Positions 12,611 to 23,379 of a DNA stretch of 64,000 nucleotides are shown here, one piece after another. Source of the DNA: Pohlia nutans (lineage: Eukaryota > Streptophyta > Bryopsida > Bryales > Mniaceae); NCBI GenBank assembly GCA_022496805.1, contig CM040085.1, forward strand, positions 12,553,811 through 12,617,810, given 5' to 3'. Position 1 is the stretch's first letter; each line of letters starts with the position of its first letter. The position numbers were made by a program, and so were the translations under genes. The notes beneath the pieces are model-generated. The model had not been told where the DNA came from. It did no database searches and saw only the letters and a program-made list of their open reading frames with translations.

Positions 12611-13029
12611 GGCGTCTAGGATTTCCGAGGATACTGGAACTAGAAATGTGATGTGTAACAGAAGAGAGGCGTAGGTAATTGAGAAGGAGGAAGCTTGGAA
12701 GAGAGTTTGGAAACTTGGAATGAGACGGAGCGAGAGAGATAGGGGAGCGAAATAGCAAAATGCACAAGTGGCTGAAATGGGAGGGAGCTGTGAGTATAAG
12801 CCCTGAATTTGAAGTTGTGGCGGTGGCGTGGGATGACATGAGTGCCAGGGGATGAATTTGGCGGCTGATATAGGCTTTTGAAAGCCTAGCGTGGAATGTG
12901 GCGGCGCTGTCCTATTGATGCGGAATTGATCATTAAAGTTGTGTGTCCAATTATCATAACATTCATGGTGTCCATGGTACGTACTGGGTTGGAAGTGATC
13001 AAGGGCTGCTTGGAGGCTGATTGGATCAA

Positions 13030-13290
13030 TGATGTTGACTGCCTCATGTCCTTGATGTCCCTAATGTTCCTGATGTCCATGGTCTCCATGGATGTAGCAT
13101 GGTTTGTTTAGAAATACTTGGATGTGACTTACGTGGACCTGCGTTAGGGCTGTCCCCATGGCCTCCTGGTTGTGCAGGTTGTCCTGAGCACCCTGGAGTC
13201 TCCTTGGTTGTCAATGGTGTCCTTGGAGTCCTCGGAGTCAGATTGCTGTGCTGTGATTTTTGCCTCGGCTGCCAAGGTTTCATGCAATTG
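13030..13290 (-). repeat. Short degenerate repeats between integrase and ORF3
   Basis: On the plus strand, clustered variants of 'cttgatgtccctgatgtcc' and 'tggtgtccttggagtcc' occur. They fall in the spacer and the low-complexity tail between the integrase end and the third ORF. 12611-13140 otherwise shows no convincing coding sequence. Confidence 0.5.
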
Positions 13291-14817
13291 TCCTAAAGTC
13301 ATGGTAGGGGATACATTCGGGGATGCAGAGTGGTAATGTTTGAACTTGCCCGAGTTGACAATTGTTGCCTGTTTGTCATAGTTGTCATTGTTTACCAAGA
13401 GTACCGTGTTGTTTGGTAGAACCAACTGAACGCGATATGGCCCATGCCAGATAGATTCAAACTTGGTTTGCTTGATTTTTGGATCTTTTGGACACCAGAG
13501 AACTTGGTCGCCCTTTTGGAACGTCCGCACCGGCTGGGAGGCTTGAAAGTATTTGGCGCTGAGCTTCTGTCTGTCCATAATATTCTTCATGGCAAATAAT
13601 CGGACCTCTTACAGGTGATGAATATCTTGGATTCGTGCTGCTAACACCCTGTGTGGCGTATAATCTCTTGGTTGCATGGATTGAAACGTAGGCACAATGT
13701 ATTCCGTGGGTAACAGGGGTTGGGTTCCATAAACCATTTCAAATGGGCTGAGTTGCGTGGCTGTTATGGTAGCGACACGGTATGCCCATAGAGCGGCGGG
13801 GAGACAGTCGTCCTAGTCGGCTTGGTTGGCATGGATGAAGCGCCTAAGCATGTTGATCAGTGTCTTGTTTGTTGATTCTGCTTGGCCGTTGCCTTGCGGA
13901 TAGTATACTGTACTAGTTCTATGTTTGATGATGTGCTTTTCCATGAGATCCTCGATGACTGAGTTAACGAAGTGAGTACCTTGATCGGAGACAATCTCCA
14001 ACGGACACCCAAAACGGGTGATAATGTTGTCGTATATGAACGTTGCCGTGACTAGCGCGGTGTTGTTGCGGAGTGGCTTGGCTTCTACCTACTTGGTAGT
14101 ATAATCCGTGACGACCAAGATGTATTTATAACCTTGACGAGTTGCAGGTCGGATGGGACCCACAAAATCTAGTCCCCAACGTTGAAATGGTCCTAACGGT
14201 GGCGTTGACTTCAGGGGGACCTTGCCTTGATACCGAAAATTCGTGGTGGATACTTAGCAGGCATGACAATTCTTGGTATGTGCGTATACATCCTTGTGGA
14301 GCGTAGGCCACCAATACTTCGCGGATAAAATCTTTTTTATGGTGGTGTCCGGGCCTTGGTGCCCTCCTGCCGGTCCGTCATGGAGGTGAGTTATGATCCC
14401 ATGCTGTTCCTTGGTGGGTACACATAATCGTGTTTCTTGATCAGGACCTCGGCGGTAAAGGTGTCCTTGGATGACAGTGTATGGCAAGGTGGTGCGTACA
14501 AAGCTAATCTTCCTAGTACCAGTGAGGTTAGCAGGTACATCACCTTTCTTGAGGTACTGGATGATATCAGTCGTCCAATCTTTAATTCCTTGGACATCCA
14601 TGGTGGCAGTTTGGACGTCATGATTTTTACCGGGACGGTCATAATTGGTTCGATAACAGTATTGGCATTCTTGGACATCCATGGCGGCAGCTTGGATGTA
14701 TGGCTCATTAAATGAGTCGTCTATCCCTTCCTCGGTGGTGTTGGTGTCCCTGGACAAGTAATCAGCAACTATATGCCTTTTACCTGGAATGTATACTACT
14801 TCAAAGTCATATTCCAA
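13144..14817 (-). pseudogene. RNase H tail and integrase, four in-frame stops
   Basis: This frame resumes pol downstream of the inserted MITE. It opens with the RNase H/linker end (EYDFEVVYIPGKRHI), then the HHCC zinc-binding domain of integrase (ending KNCHAC). The catalytic core follows with visible SDQGTHF (Asp) and QGNGQAEST (Glu), then the C-terminal domain with a GPY-like motif (WHGPYRV). One frame is kept throughout but is broken by TAA at 14254-14256, TAG at 14089-14091, TAG at 13813-13815 and TAA at 13609-13611. Two of these fall where Trp is usual in the family, so TGG to TAG is likely. An intact enzyme would insert the cDNA into chromosomes; this copy cannot be made full length without readthrough. 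Confidence 0.88.
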
Positions 14818-14837
14818 GAGAATTATAATCCATCTAG

Positions 14838-15245
14838 CATTAGAAGAGAAATGAGCCCTCCAAGAGGCTTTTCCGATGTTCGGGCCAAAATCTAATTTTT
14901 TATTGGAATTATTTTTTAAATGAAAATAATTTTAAAAATAAAATGTTAATAAAATAAAATAAAAAATATTATTTAAATTTTTTAGAAAATGTTTAAAAAA
15001 TGTTCAAAGATTATTTGAACAATTTTTAATATTAAAAATATATTAAAAATATATTAAAAAAAATTTAAAATTTTAAAAAAAACTTTTAATATTTAATATC
15101 CAATCTGAAATGTCGAACTCATGCCACATCAGATTTCATTTTTTTAATATTTTAATATTAATTAAATATTTTTTTTAAAATTCAAAAAGTTAAAATAAAA
15201 ATAAAAACTCAAGGCCTCTTAGAGGGCTCAAATTTCTTGTAATGC
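14838..15245. mobile_element. AT-rich MITE inserted in pol
   Basis: An AT-rich block of about 410 bp separates the RNase H coding region from its own tail. Its ends form an imperfect inverted repeat of roughly 30 bp. The core is TGAGCCCTCCAAGAGGC at 14852-14868 against its complement at 15214-15230, extended outward by 'gcatta' on each side. Coding similarity to gypsy pol resumes on both sides. The exact edges and target duplication are ambiguous by a few bases. Confidence 0.75.
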
Positions 15246-18200
15246 TACTCTTCCCGTTACTAATGGCTGATTTACTAAATATGAGAGACTATGATGATCT
15301 ACCATAAAACGAAACTTATTCCCCAAAAGATAATGACGGAATTTTTTGACAGCGTAAATCATGGCCAGTGCTTCTCTTTCTGTCGTGGAATAGTTTCGCT
15401 CTGCTTGATTCAAGAGGCGACTTGCGTATGCCACTGGTTGATCATGTTTGCCATTTACATTCTGGGCTAACATGACTCCCACAGCAATGTTGGAGGCGTC
15501 CGTGTGTACATGGAATGGCTTGGACCAGTCAGGGGCAATGAGTATGGGTGCATTGGAATATGCCACCTTGACTTTGTCCAAGGCGTCTTGGGTTGTGGGT
15601 GTCCAATCTTGGGGGTACGTGTATTTGGCATGGTTCAGCGCGGTAATGGGTGCAGTAATATGTGCCAATTTCTCAATGTAGATCCTGTTGAACTGGGATA
15701 AACCGAGGAGACGTTGTACTCCCTTCTGATCCTTTGGAGGTGTGATGTCTAAGATATCCTTGATTTTTGCTGGGTCGGGTAGCTTGCCGTATTTGCAAAC
15801 TATATAGCCAAGGATAACCCCCGCAAAGAAGAGAAACATGCATTTGTCTGCATTTAGGCTAACCCCGTTGGCTCGGCAGGCGTGGAATATTTGTCTCAGG
15901 TGAGTCACGTGATCCTTCATCCGTCCATACACAGTTCCGTCGTCCAAATAAATTCGGAAGAACTGTTTTAAGTATGGTCGGAAAATCAACTCCATCACTC
16001 TTTGGAATGTCATGGGTGCGTTCTTGGCTCCAAAGGGCATTCTCTCAAACTGGTATGGTCCCCACTCGGTTGAAAATGCTGTTTTGTTTTTGTCTTGTTC
16101 TGCCATGGCAACTTGGTAGTATCCAGAGAAACAGTCTAGAAATGAATACATTTCATGACCGGCGACTTCATCTATGATTTCTTCCATGTATGGTAATGGA
16201 TAGTGGTCTTTCTTGGTAGCCGCGTTTAGTTTGCGAAAGTCAACGCAAATGCGTAGTGCTCCATTCTTTTTGGGAATGATCACCATTGGGGACAACCAAG
16301 GAGCCGAGTCCACCGGAGATATGAATTTGGCCTGCAACAGTTTGTCCAATTCTGCCTTTACTCTTGTTGCATAGTTTGGATTCATCTGGTAGCGCCTCTG
16401 TTGCACTGGAGTAGCATTTGGTACCAAGTCAATGGTATGTTCAGCCAAGGTTCGTGGTATACCTTTGAGGTCCTCGTGACTCCACGCAAAGATGTCGTGG
16501 TATTCATGGAACAAGGCTATATCAGCTTGTTTAATAGAGTCGGGGGCGTCCGCGTTAATCTTGATAAACTTGGGATCGTCTGTCGTCCCAAGATTTACCA
16601 ATTCCACTCTATCCTTGGCGCCAGGGGTCCATCCATTCACTACTTCTTTATGAAGAGCATGTGATGCTGGGGTGGTGTTGACGGTAACCGATTCGCGGAT
16701 TTCCTTGGAAAATCGTGGCGGAAGGTCCACCTTCTCGAGATCAGTGACCAAACTAGTCAAATGAATTTCTGCTAATGGTACAAGATCTGGGTTGGCATGG
16801 AAAACCAGAGCTTCTTGTTCTTGGGAAAGGCCTTTTATCCAATTTGTCCCTGCTGAGTGACGAATTTGATTGGCTTTGGCACGCGTGATGCATCCGTCTA
16901 CTGGGATCACCACGGTTTTTCCTTGGCGGTATATGCGAATCTGGTTGTGTGACCAGTCATGGATAGCATTCATGTCTCGGAGCCATGGTCGTCCAAGTAT
17001 TACCGGGAAATTACTGCTATCAGGCATATCAATGATGACAAATGTGGCCGGCATGGACACTCCATGAGTGGTAATGGCTACCGTGGCTAGTATTCCTAAA
17101 GGAGTTACTGGATCGTCATTAGCCATTCGGAGTATAAACTTGGCAGTTTTTGGAGGGGGCAGTCCCAAGTGTTTCCGTAAATGATTGCTCATCACGTTGA
17201 CGCCCGAGCCGCCATCAACCAATACATTGGTTAGTTCATGTTTTCCTAATTGTAAATGGATTACCGCGGCATCAGGGTCTAGCGTGGTGGCATTGACTTC
17301 AATGACTGCAGGGTCTGATGCAGTGTCGGTCATGGTGGCCCTTTGCAGGTATTGTCGCAATTCAGGACTTAACTTGAACAGCTTGGATAGTGAAATAGTG
17401 ACATTGGTCTCATCCAGCATCTGTTGTATTCCTGGGTCCACCGGTGAGATTTCCAGTCCCTTTTGTAAGTCTGTTCTTATCTTGTGTAGTCTTTCCCAAT
17501 GATTTGGTGGAAGGGGCTTCCGATGTTCTACCACGTGCTCTGCCGGGGTGGACTTGGACCGTGTGGTCACTGCGGCAGTGCTAATGGTAGAGACATTTGT
17601 CTCTGTGCCATGGACTTGTGTGAGTGTCACTCCACCCCTTCTGATGGGTGCTGGGATTTTTTGGTTGTCCATGGGAGTGGATGAAGGTCGGTTGGGGTCC
17701 GTAGATGGATTTGTCTGTACCCAACGTTGCCTTAGTATTGGGCACTGACTCCTCCTGTGATGTAAGGATCCACATTCCCAGCAGGCATCATTTCTCCCTG
17801 GCTGGAAAGCATCCACGTTAATTTCCTCGGCGTACATGGCTGCCGTGGTGTTTCTTGGCCGTCGGTTGTCGTCAGGGCGAGGAGTGTTGGTTGCGAACCA
17901 ACAGCGCCCATTATGAGCTTTTCCACACGTTGCACAGAGCACTGGTGCTGGTCTAGCATCAGTGCGTATGTTTGGCAAGGGCAACAGGGGAGCCTGGGTT
18001 TTGTTCAACGCTCCTAACTCTCTGCTGATGTCGTTGGCGGCGGTGAGTATGTCATGCAGAGTTTTTACACCCCTAATGACAATCCCCTGTTGTATCCATG
18101 GTAGTAACCCCTTTTTGAACCACTCACACAGGTAATCCTCTTCTGGTCGTTGACTTAGTTTATCTGCTAGTTGCTTGAATCTATCATAGAACTTGTCCAC

Positions 18201-18326
18201 AGGTTCGTTCCTATCTTGGGTAATACTGCCTAACGCTCGTAATATCTCAGAGCTAGTCTTGAGTTTACGGAATTTATGAAGGAAACTTCGCTCCATGTCT
18301 TTCCAACTAGCATGAGGGTGTTCCAT
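15228..18326 (-). CDS. Gypsy gag (C-terminal part), protease, reverse transcriptase, RNase H
   Basis: The frame has 1032 codons and no internal stop. The gag capsid segment is at the N-terminus (HPHASWKDMERSFL). A CCHC zinc knuckle follows (CWECGSLHHRRSQC, from C182), then the aspartic protease site VDGGSG (D371). The reverse transcriptase has the active-site YLDD (793-796), and RNase H begins with HTDAS (D943). The ORF starts at the junction with an insertion that removed the upstream part of gag, so this ATG is probably internal. Its end is caused by the MITE at 14838-15245. It copies element RNA into DNA in cytoplasmic particles; this copy is separated from its integrase. Confidence 0.93.
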   Translation of the reverse strand: MEHPHASWKDMERSFLHKFRKLKTSSEILRALGSITQDRNEPVDKFYDRFKQLADKLSQRPEEDYLCEWFKKGLLPWIQQGIVIRGVKTLHDILTAANDISRELGALNKTQAPLLPLPNIRTDARPAPVLCATCGKAHNGRCWFATNTPRPDDNRRPRNTTAAMYAEEINVDAFQPGRNDACWECGSLHHRRSQCPILRQRWVQTNPSTDPNRPSSTPMDNQKIPAPIRRGGVTLTQVHGTETNVSTISTAAVTTRSKSTPAEHVVEHRKPLPPNHWERLHKIRTDLQKGLEISPVDPGIQQMLDETNVTISLSKLFKLSPELRQYLQRATMTDTASDPAVIEVNATTLDPDAAVIHLQLGKHELTNVLVDGGSGVNVMSNHLRKHLGLPPPKTAKFILRMANDDPVTPLGILATVAITTHGVSMPATFVIIDMPDSSNFPVILGRPWLRDMNAIHDWSHNQIRIYRQGKTVVIPVDGCITRAKANQIRHSAGTNWIKGLSQEQEALVFHANPDLVPLAEIHLTSLVTDLEKVDLPPRFSKEIRESVTVNTTPASHALHKEVVNGWTPGAKDRVELVNLGTTDDPKFIKINADAPDSIKQADIALFHEYHDIFAWSHEDLKGIPRTLAEHTIDLVPNATPVQQRRYQMNPNYATRVKAELDKLLQAKFISPVDSAPWLSPMVIIPKKNGALRICVDFRKLNAATKKDHYPLPYMEEIIDEVAGHEMYSFLDCFSGYYQVAMAEQDKNKTAFSTEWGPYQFERMPFGAKNAPMTFQRVMELIFRPYLKQFFRIYLDDGTVYGRMKDHVTHLRQIFHACRANGVSLNADKCMFLFFAGVILGYIVCKYGKLPDPAKIKDILDITPPKDQKGVQRLLGLSQFNRIYIEKLAHITAPITALNHAKYTYPQDWTPTTQDALDKVKVAYSNAPILIAPDWSKPFHVHTDASNIAVGVMLAQNVNGKHDQPVAYASRLLNQAERNYSTTEREALAMIYAVKKFRHYLLGNKFRFMVDHHSLSYLVNQPLVTGRVALQEI

Positions 18327-20083
18327 TGTAGAGAGGAGCGCGCTCTGAGAATTCGCGGGGAATCTGGCTGCGACACGATGACCAGATAGCTTGGGAGATC
18401 GGTCTTGTCTTCAATTCTTGTACTCTTCAAATCTTCAAATCTCTTCCCAGTCCTATCCTGCAATGGCTCTAAAAGGTTTAAGGGTAAGGGTGGAGTAATA
18501 AGAAACCACGTGCCTCGGACGGGTAAAACGGGACGGCCAGACCACGAGCTGAAACCGTCCGAAAGATGGCTCCTAAATTTCAAACCCACGGTGACCAGCA
18601 AACGTGCCTCACCGGTGGGAACAACATAAACACGACCGTGTGGGTGATCAATCCCACTTCGCCGCAACAAAGTTTACAAAACAAAATTGAAAACAACTAG
18701 CCTCCAAAACCGGCTGGGAATAACAATAAAAAAAACAACGAGCCTCCAAAACCGGCTAGGAACAACAATAAAAGACAACGAGCCACAAGCCACAACACAC
18801 AAATGTTCTCGTCTTCTTGTCTTGAAGTCTTCAAATCTTCTTCCTTTAAAGTCTCAAAGTGTTTAAAAACACAAAGAAACCTTCAAGGCAATCTTCTATT
18901 GTGGCTGCGAGCTTCTAATTGATGCTACAGATGGCTCAAGTCTCCAAAAGCTAAGTATAATAGCTTTTTGAAAAGCTAAAACAATAAACTAACACTCCTC
19001 AAAATTTCAATTGAATCTAAGTTACTGTCCAAAAGTTATAAGAGAGCAAAGTGGAAGCTTTATTTTTCTTTTGACAACCAACCTCCGCCTCTTTATATCT
19101 TCATAACTTTTGATCTAAAGCTCTTACATACAAGTGCAATAGCATTTTGAAAAGCTAATGCAAACTACTACAATATGTATAATTTTTATAAAAACCCTAA
19201 ACTCTGTCCATAAGTTATGGCTAATCAAAGTTTCGGTCTCTTTATTTTTAGAGAGTTTCAACCTATCAACTTCAACACACAACAACTCCTTCAATAAAAC
19301 TCCAAATAGATTGAGTGATAGCAATCTGGAGAGATAATCTCATAGGCTATCAGTCCTGTAGATTTCAAAAGAAATTATCACAGTGACCAAAAGTTATGGT
19401 CCTCGAAGTCTTAGCTTCCTTCTTTCCAAAGGCAGTCAATCTCCAAGCCTTCACACCTTCATAACTTCCTCCTCGGAACTCCAAATCATAAAAGTAATAA
19501 CTTTTTGGAAAGCTATTACAATGATACATACACTCTCAAAATTGCAAAGCAAGTTGATACACACAACAAAAGTTGTGGCTCGTCGAAACCTCTGCCCTCT
19601 CAATGGACGGCAAAGGGTTTCCACAAACTTCCAACCTTCACAACTTTTGCAATACAATTCCAAATTCAACTTATAAGATCAATTCGGAAAGGTCTCATTA
19701 CAAGGAACAATCTCTCAAAATTTCAATTTAAACAAAGTCTTGCTCAATGAGCTACATCAAGTCGAAATTCTGCCTCCAAAGCTCTCACTATTCACACCCA
19801 CAAAAAAAACTCCCGACAATCTTCAAAACCCCAAGACCTCACTAAATCTCATCCAATCAAAGGTGGCGGTGGGGCACATATGCCCATGCTCCCCTTTGAA
19901 GTTTCAAAGAAGGTACTTTTTTCCCCCCTTCCTATTCACACCTTTCAAACCACCTAATCCTTTGATGATTTAATTAAAACGAAAGACAAACTATATGTAC
20001 TATTTTCATTCCGCTACTTCATTCATTGAAAATACAAAGCTTAGAGCATAAATGTACACGATGGAAGCATTTCCATCACGACA
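18327..20083. mobile_element. ~1.75 kb insertion splitting gag
   Basis: Gag reading stops at about 20076 and resumes at 18326 with the next conserved gag block (HPHASW), so about 1.75 kb has been added. On the minus strand the insert can be drawn starting TGTCGTG and ending TCTCTACA, the TG...CA ends of an LTR. No coding domain is visible inside, so a solo LTR is the simplest idea. I could not establish a matching target duplication. The short motif ATGGAA near both edges makes the borders uncertain by about 10 bp. Confidence 0.6.
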
Positions 20084-20579
20084 CCGTCTCGAAATCTATA
20101 TACCAATTGATATGGTTTCCTTGGAGGGTAGTTCCAAAGATGTTCTGTGAGTCTGAGGAAATAAGGATGCCATTGGTACGTGCGATTACTTTGAATCGTC
20201 GTATATGCCAATCAGGGTCACCAGATTCGTCAAACACTGGGTAAGGTATCTTGGGAAACTTGGTAGATCTATCCTCGCTCTGTGAGGTGGCAGCGGTGCG
20301 ATTTTCTTGGGGTAGCGTGGTAGACCTGAGAGGCTCCATGGGTACTTCCAAGGCTTGTGGTGTCACATGGACAGCCTCGTTTGTGTTGTTGCCATGGAGG
20401 GCTTGGTATTGCATGCTCAACATTTCCAGTTTTGCATTTGTGGCGTCATTCTTGGCAGCCAAATCAGTCATCTGGTCTTTTAGGAATTGTAGTAATTCCT
20501 TGGTAGGATCAGGGTCATCTTGTTGTATGGTTTCCTCTGCTTCATTGTTTTTCTCCATTGCAGCCTTCCGTGGAGGCAT
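20076..20579 (-). CDS. Gypsy gag, N-terminal fragment
   Basis: The fragment has 167 codons from ATG at 20579, 59 bp after the primer site. It has an acidic Gln-rich start, a predicted helical stretch, and the gag core motif FPKIPYPVFDESGDPDWHI (residues about 111-130) typical of plant gypsy gag. It ends in an artificial stop at the insertion. Gag forms the virus-like particle that packages element RNA. It is truncated here and separated from its zinc knuckle. Confidence 0.88.
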   Translation of the reverse strand: MPPRKAAMEKNNEAEETIQQDDPDPTKELLQFLKDQMTDLAAKNDATNAKLEMLSMQYQALHGNNTNEAVHVTPQALEVPMEPLRSTTLPQENRTAATSQSEDRSTKFPKIPYPVFDESGDPDWHIRRFKVIARTNGILISSDSQNIFGTTLQGNHINWYIDFETVS

Positions 20580-20637
20580 GGTGAAATCACGGCAGGTATA
20601 GTTGTCTTGGTATTTTTAGAATGTCTCAGTATTCCAT

Positions 20638-20654
20638 CCCCAGCATGGTCGCCA
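20638..20654 (-). other. tRNA primer binding site
   Basis: On the minus strand TGGCGACCATGCTGGGG starts 3 nt after the 5' LTR end. TGG at its start would pair with the CCA tail of a tRNA. I cannot assign the primer tRNA with certainty. Confidence 0.75.
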
Positions 20655-20657
20655 AAA

Positions 20658-21556
20658 TGTTAGTCTGGGTAAATGTATGGAGATGACTGAGACCAGTCTT
20701 AGGCCAGCAGAGCTGCCTAAGCAAGGAAAACAAGGGAAGATGGGGTAACCATTAGGCAGTCAGATTAAGTTAGGACGTGAGTAGTATCCCAAGATCCAAG
20801 TCATACCTTGGTACCCCAGGAGAGTATACACTTAATCTGTGCAACTGATACGCTGGATCTCCGTTGGTATACGGTCCTAGACCTCCTTGGTGTACTTGGA
20901 TTCCTAGCGAGTTAGACAAAGTCAGAGAAAGCTAAGAGATAGAGAAGAAAGTCCTTGAGTAACTAACTAAGTGAGTGTCAGTCTCTAGACATCCTCGGTT
21001 TCCTTGGATTGTGAGTATTTTGCATATAGAAAGACAGGACGTATGAGCGACAGAGTAACGATCAGGAACGGCTTGGCAGGATGAGTAGTTAGAGTATGGC
21101 CTTTTTATCTAAGTACTGCTGTTAGTGTTAGTGTTGTCAAAGAGAACAGGGTTTCCTAGCCTTCCGAGCATGGGAGTGTAAGAAATAGCAAAAGACAGAA
21201 CAGTAGAGATAGGGGACGTCAATGTGTGTTATTCCAAGATGTAATAGAATCACTTATACAGTGTAGAGACTAAGTCCACAGCACTAGGCTAAACCAAGGA
21301 AAAGAACCCATGTATTACACAAACTCATAACCATGGAATCCAGGTTTAACAGGGAATAAGCAAGGAATGACTTCCTGGTACATCAAAACCAGAGCATAAC
21401 AAAATACCCATAAGTCTCAAAAAACCAAGAGTGTCTCCTCACTACCGCATACTACTCTTATACTTAACCTGATCCGTAATCTAAGCAAAGTACTGCCAGT
21501 TCCACCGTCTGCTATCTCCTTGTCCCCCTTGGCAGCCGTGTCATGGTCCGGTAACA
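20658..21556 (-). repeat. 5' LTR of the gypsy element (899 bp)
   Basis: This is the promoter-bearing LTR for minus-strand transcription. It is the same length as the other LTR with 4 substitutions and no indels, and is followed by the target duplication GCTAA at 21557-21561. Confidence 0.97.
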
Positions 21557-23217
21557 GCTAAAAATTATTATTTAGTTTGTACTATAATGCCTGCAAATGC
21601 TAATTTTTGGCTATTTTTCTCACAAAGCAAAAAACATGAAAATTAATTTATTCAATTAAAAATTTGGACTTGAATTAAAGTGTTTCATGTCATCCAGGTG
21701 TGGGTATTTTTATAATTAAAAATAATTTATTTTATTTAATTAAAGTAGACAAATTTGTCAAAATTTGGAAATTTGGAAATTTCAAACATATATTTGCTTT
21801 TCCGAATTTTGACAAATTTGTCCATTTCAATTGACTAAAATTATAAATAAAACAATTATAAAAATAGCCACACCTAGATGACATGAAACACTTTAATCCA
21901 AGTCCAAATTTTTAATTGAATAAATTAATTTTCATGTTTTTTGCTTTGTGAGAAAAATAGCCAAGAATTAGCATTTGCAGGCATTGTAGTACAAACTAAA
22001 TAATTTTTTTAGCGTTCAAATTAATCATTTCAAATAACACATATCTAAATGTACTTCATATCAAAAATTGGTACCAAAATGACGTCATTGGATATTTTAA
22101 ACAAATGTTTTGGTTTTTTTTTAGCAGCTTGGACAAATTTTGATTTTTGTACTAAAAAACTCTTTTAAAATCTTTAAAATTCTTCAATTTTTATGTGAAT
22201 TTTTTTTTTGTGTACTGCATGAGTGTAGGAAATCAAAACCACATCCGATCGATTCAATTTTTATTTTGTTTTAAAGAGGGACTCATTCAAAGTTGCCATG
22301 GGAGTTGGTTTTAGAGTTCAAAGGGCTTTTCGGGGTACCCATATCAGACCATTGCCCCCCTCTTGCTCACCACGAACTTCCACTATGTTTATTGCAAAGC
22401 CCGGGCATCTATTAAAAGGGATGTGACAAAAATGTTCACTTTTATGGATTTGGCCGCTTTTGGAGATGACATCAATTTCATTAGTTGTTTAAATTTTAAT
22501 CTATGTCAAAAATCAGATTAGAAACTATGACCCTTGAATCTCACTTCACTATTCAACTTCAAAAAATTCCACAAGATGCAATTTAATTTGAAATTTTAGT
22601 GAAACTAATGTTATTAGATTTTTTAAACCTGGGGAGGTCAATTTCAAAAAATTAGAAAACTACGTGAGTTAAAATATAGAGTTCATTTATTCATTGGGAG
22701 GTAAATTTTCTACCTAATTATAAAATTTTAGATGAAATACAGGATGCTTTAAATTTAAGTAAGGAATAATATGAGAATCTATCTAGAATATACTTATAAT
22801 ATTCCAAATTATACCCCAAATATTCCAATTATGTAATAGCCTCCATTTAACTACCTTGCTAACGCAGATTTCTACATTAATTTCAAAAGAGTGACCTCCC
22901 CGAGTTTTGAAATAAATCATTATTTTCTTTTAGACATGATTTTTATTTCTAGGGAAAGTCAAAATTTGTAAACAAATGATATGAAAATGTCCATTTGTGA
23001 TTTTAGAAGTTACTTTAAACTAATAAAGTTTGATGAATTGAAATTAGGATTTTGAAGAGTTATTAGAGTTATTATTGAATAAGTGAACAGAGAGGGCATT
23101 CAATATAAAGGAGGGGCATTATGATCTAATTTCAATAAAAATAAAAACCAAAATTAGTCATATGCTTTTGACTTGAAGGATAATTCTATTGTGACTTCCT
23201 ATTGCAAATTATTTCCA

Positions 23218-23379
23218 CTAGTAAAAATCTTGTCCAATGCGACATGTCTTTAATGATTAATTGTCCATTGTGACTTGTCAGTAGTAACTCAAAATTGATT
23301 TTGAGTCACAAAAGACAAGTCACAATAGACATAATTTAGTTATTAAAGACAAGGCCATATTGGACAAGATTTCTACTAG
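23218..23379. mobile_element. Small foldback MITE (~162 bp)
   Basis: The ends 'ctagtaaaaatcttgtcca' and 'tggacaagatttctactag' are near-perfect inverted repeats, and pairing continues imperfectly for about 60 bp inward. A related half-unit occurs at about 23768-23824. No second copy of a target duplication is clear. Confidence 0.7.

Larger units (their letters stand above)
9398..21556 (-). mobile_element. Complete Ty3/gypsy LTR retrotransposon
   Basis: The element is 12,159 bp and reads on the minus strand. In transcription order it has the 5' LTR (20658-21556), primer site (20638-20654), gag start (20579), an insertion of about 1.75 kb, gag/protease/RT/RNase H (18326-15228), a short MITE, integrase (14817-13144), an extra ORF (12610-10340), a polypurine tract (10297-10312) and the 3' LTR (9398-10296). 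The LTRs run TG...CA and differ at only 4 of 899 sites, so insertion is recent. No chromodomain is evident after the integrase; with the added downstream ORF this suggests the Tat/Athila side of the gypsy family. Stop codons and two insertions make this copy non-autonomous. Confidence 0.95.
9051..22356. mobile_element. Foldback element with ~570-bp arms, split by a retrotransposon
   Basis: Sequence 9051-9397 is the reverse complement of about 22010-22356. Sequence 21562-21767 is the reverse complement of about 21802-22009. Without the retrotransposon (9398-21556 plus one GCTAA copy) the element is about 1.14 kb: two arms of about 570 bp and a central loop near 21768-21801. It has no coding capacity. 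Transcription would give a long hairpin RNA. No target duplication of the foldback itself is clear; it is flanked on both sides by the ~49-bp unit family. Confidence 0.85.

Noticed and set aside
10782..12674. Plus-strand open frames opposite the third retrotransposon ORF
   Set aside because: They are mirror frames of a GC-rich minus-strand coding region; composition and context support only the minus strand.
9398..21556. Premature stops in the gypsy element being corrected by RNA editing
   Set aside because: U-to-C editing of stops is known in organelles of some seed-free plants, not for nuclear retroelements. Simple mutation explains the stops.
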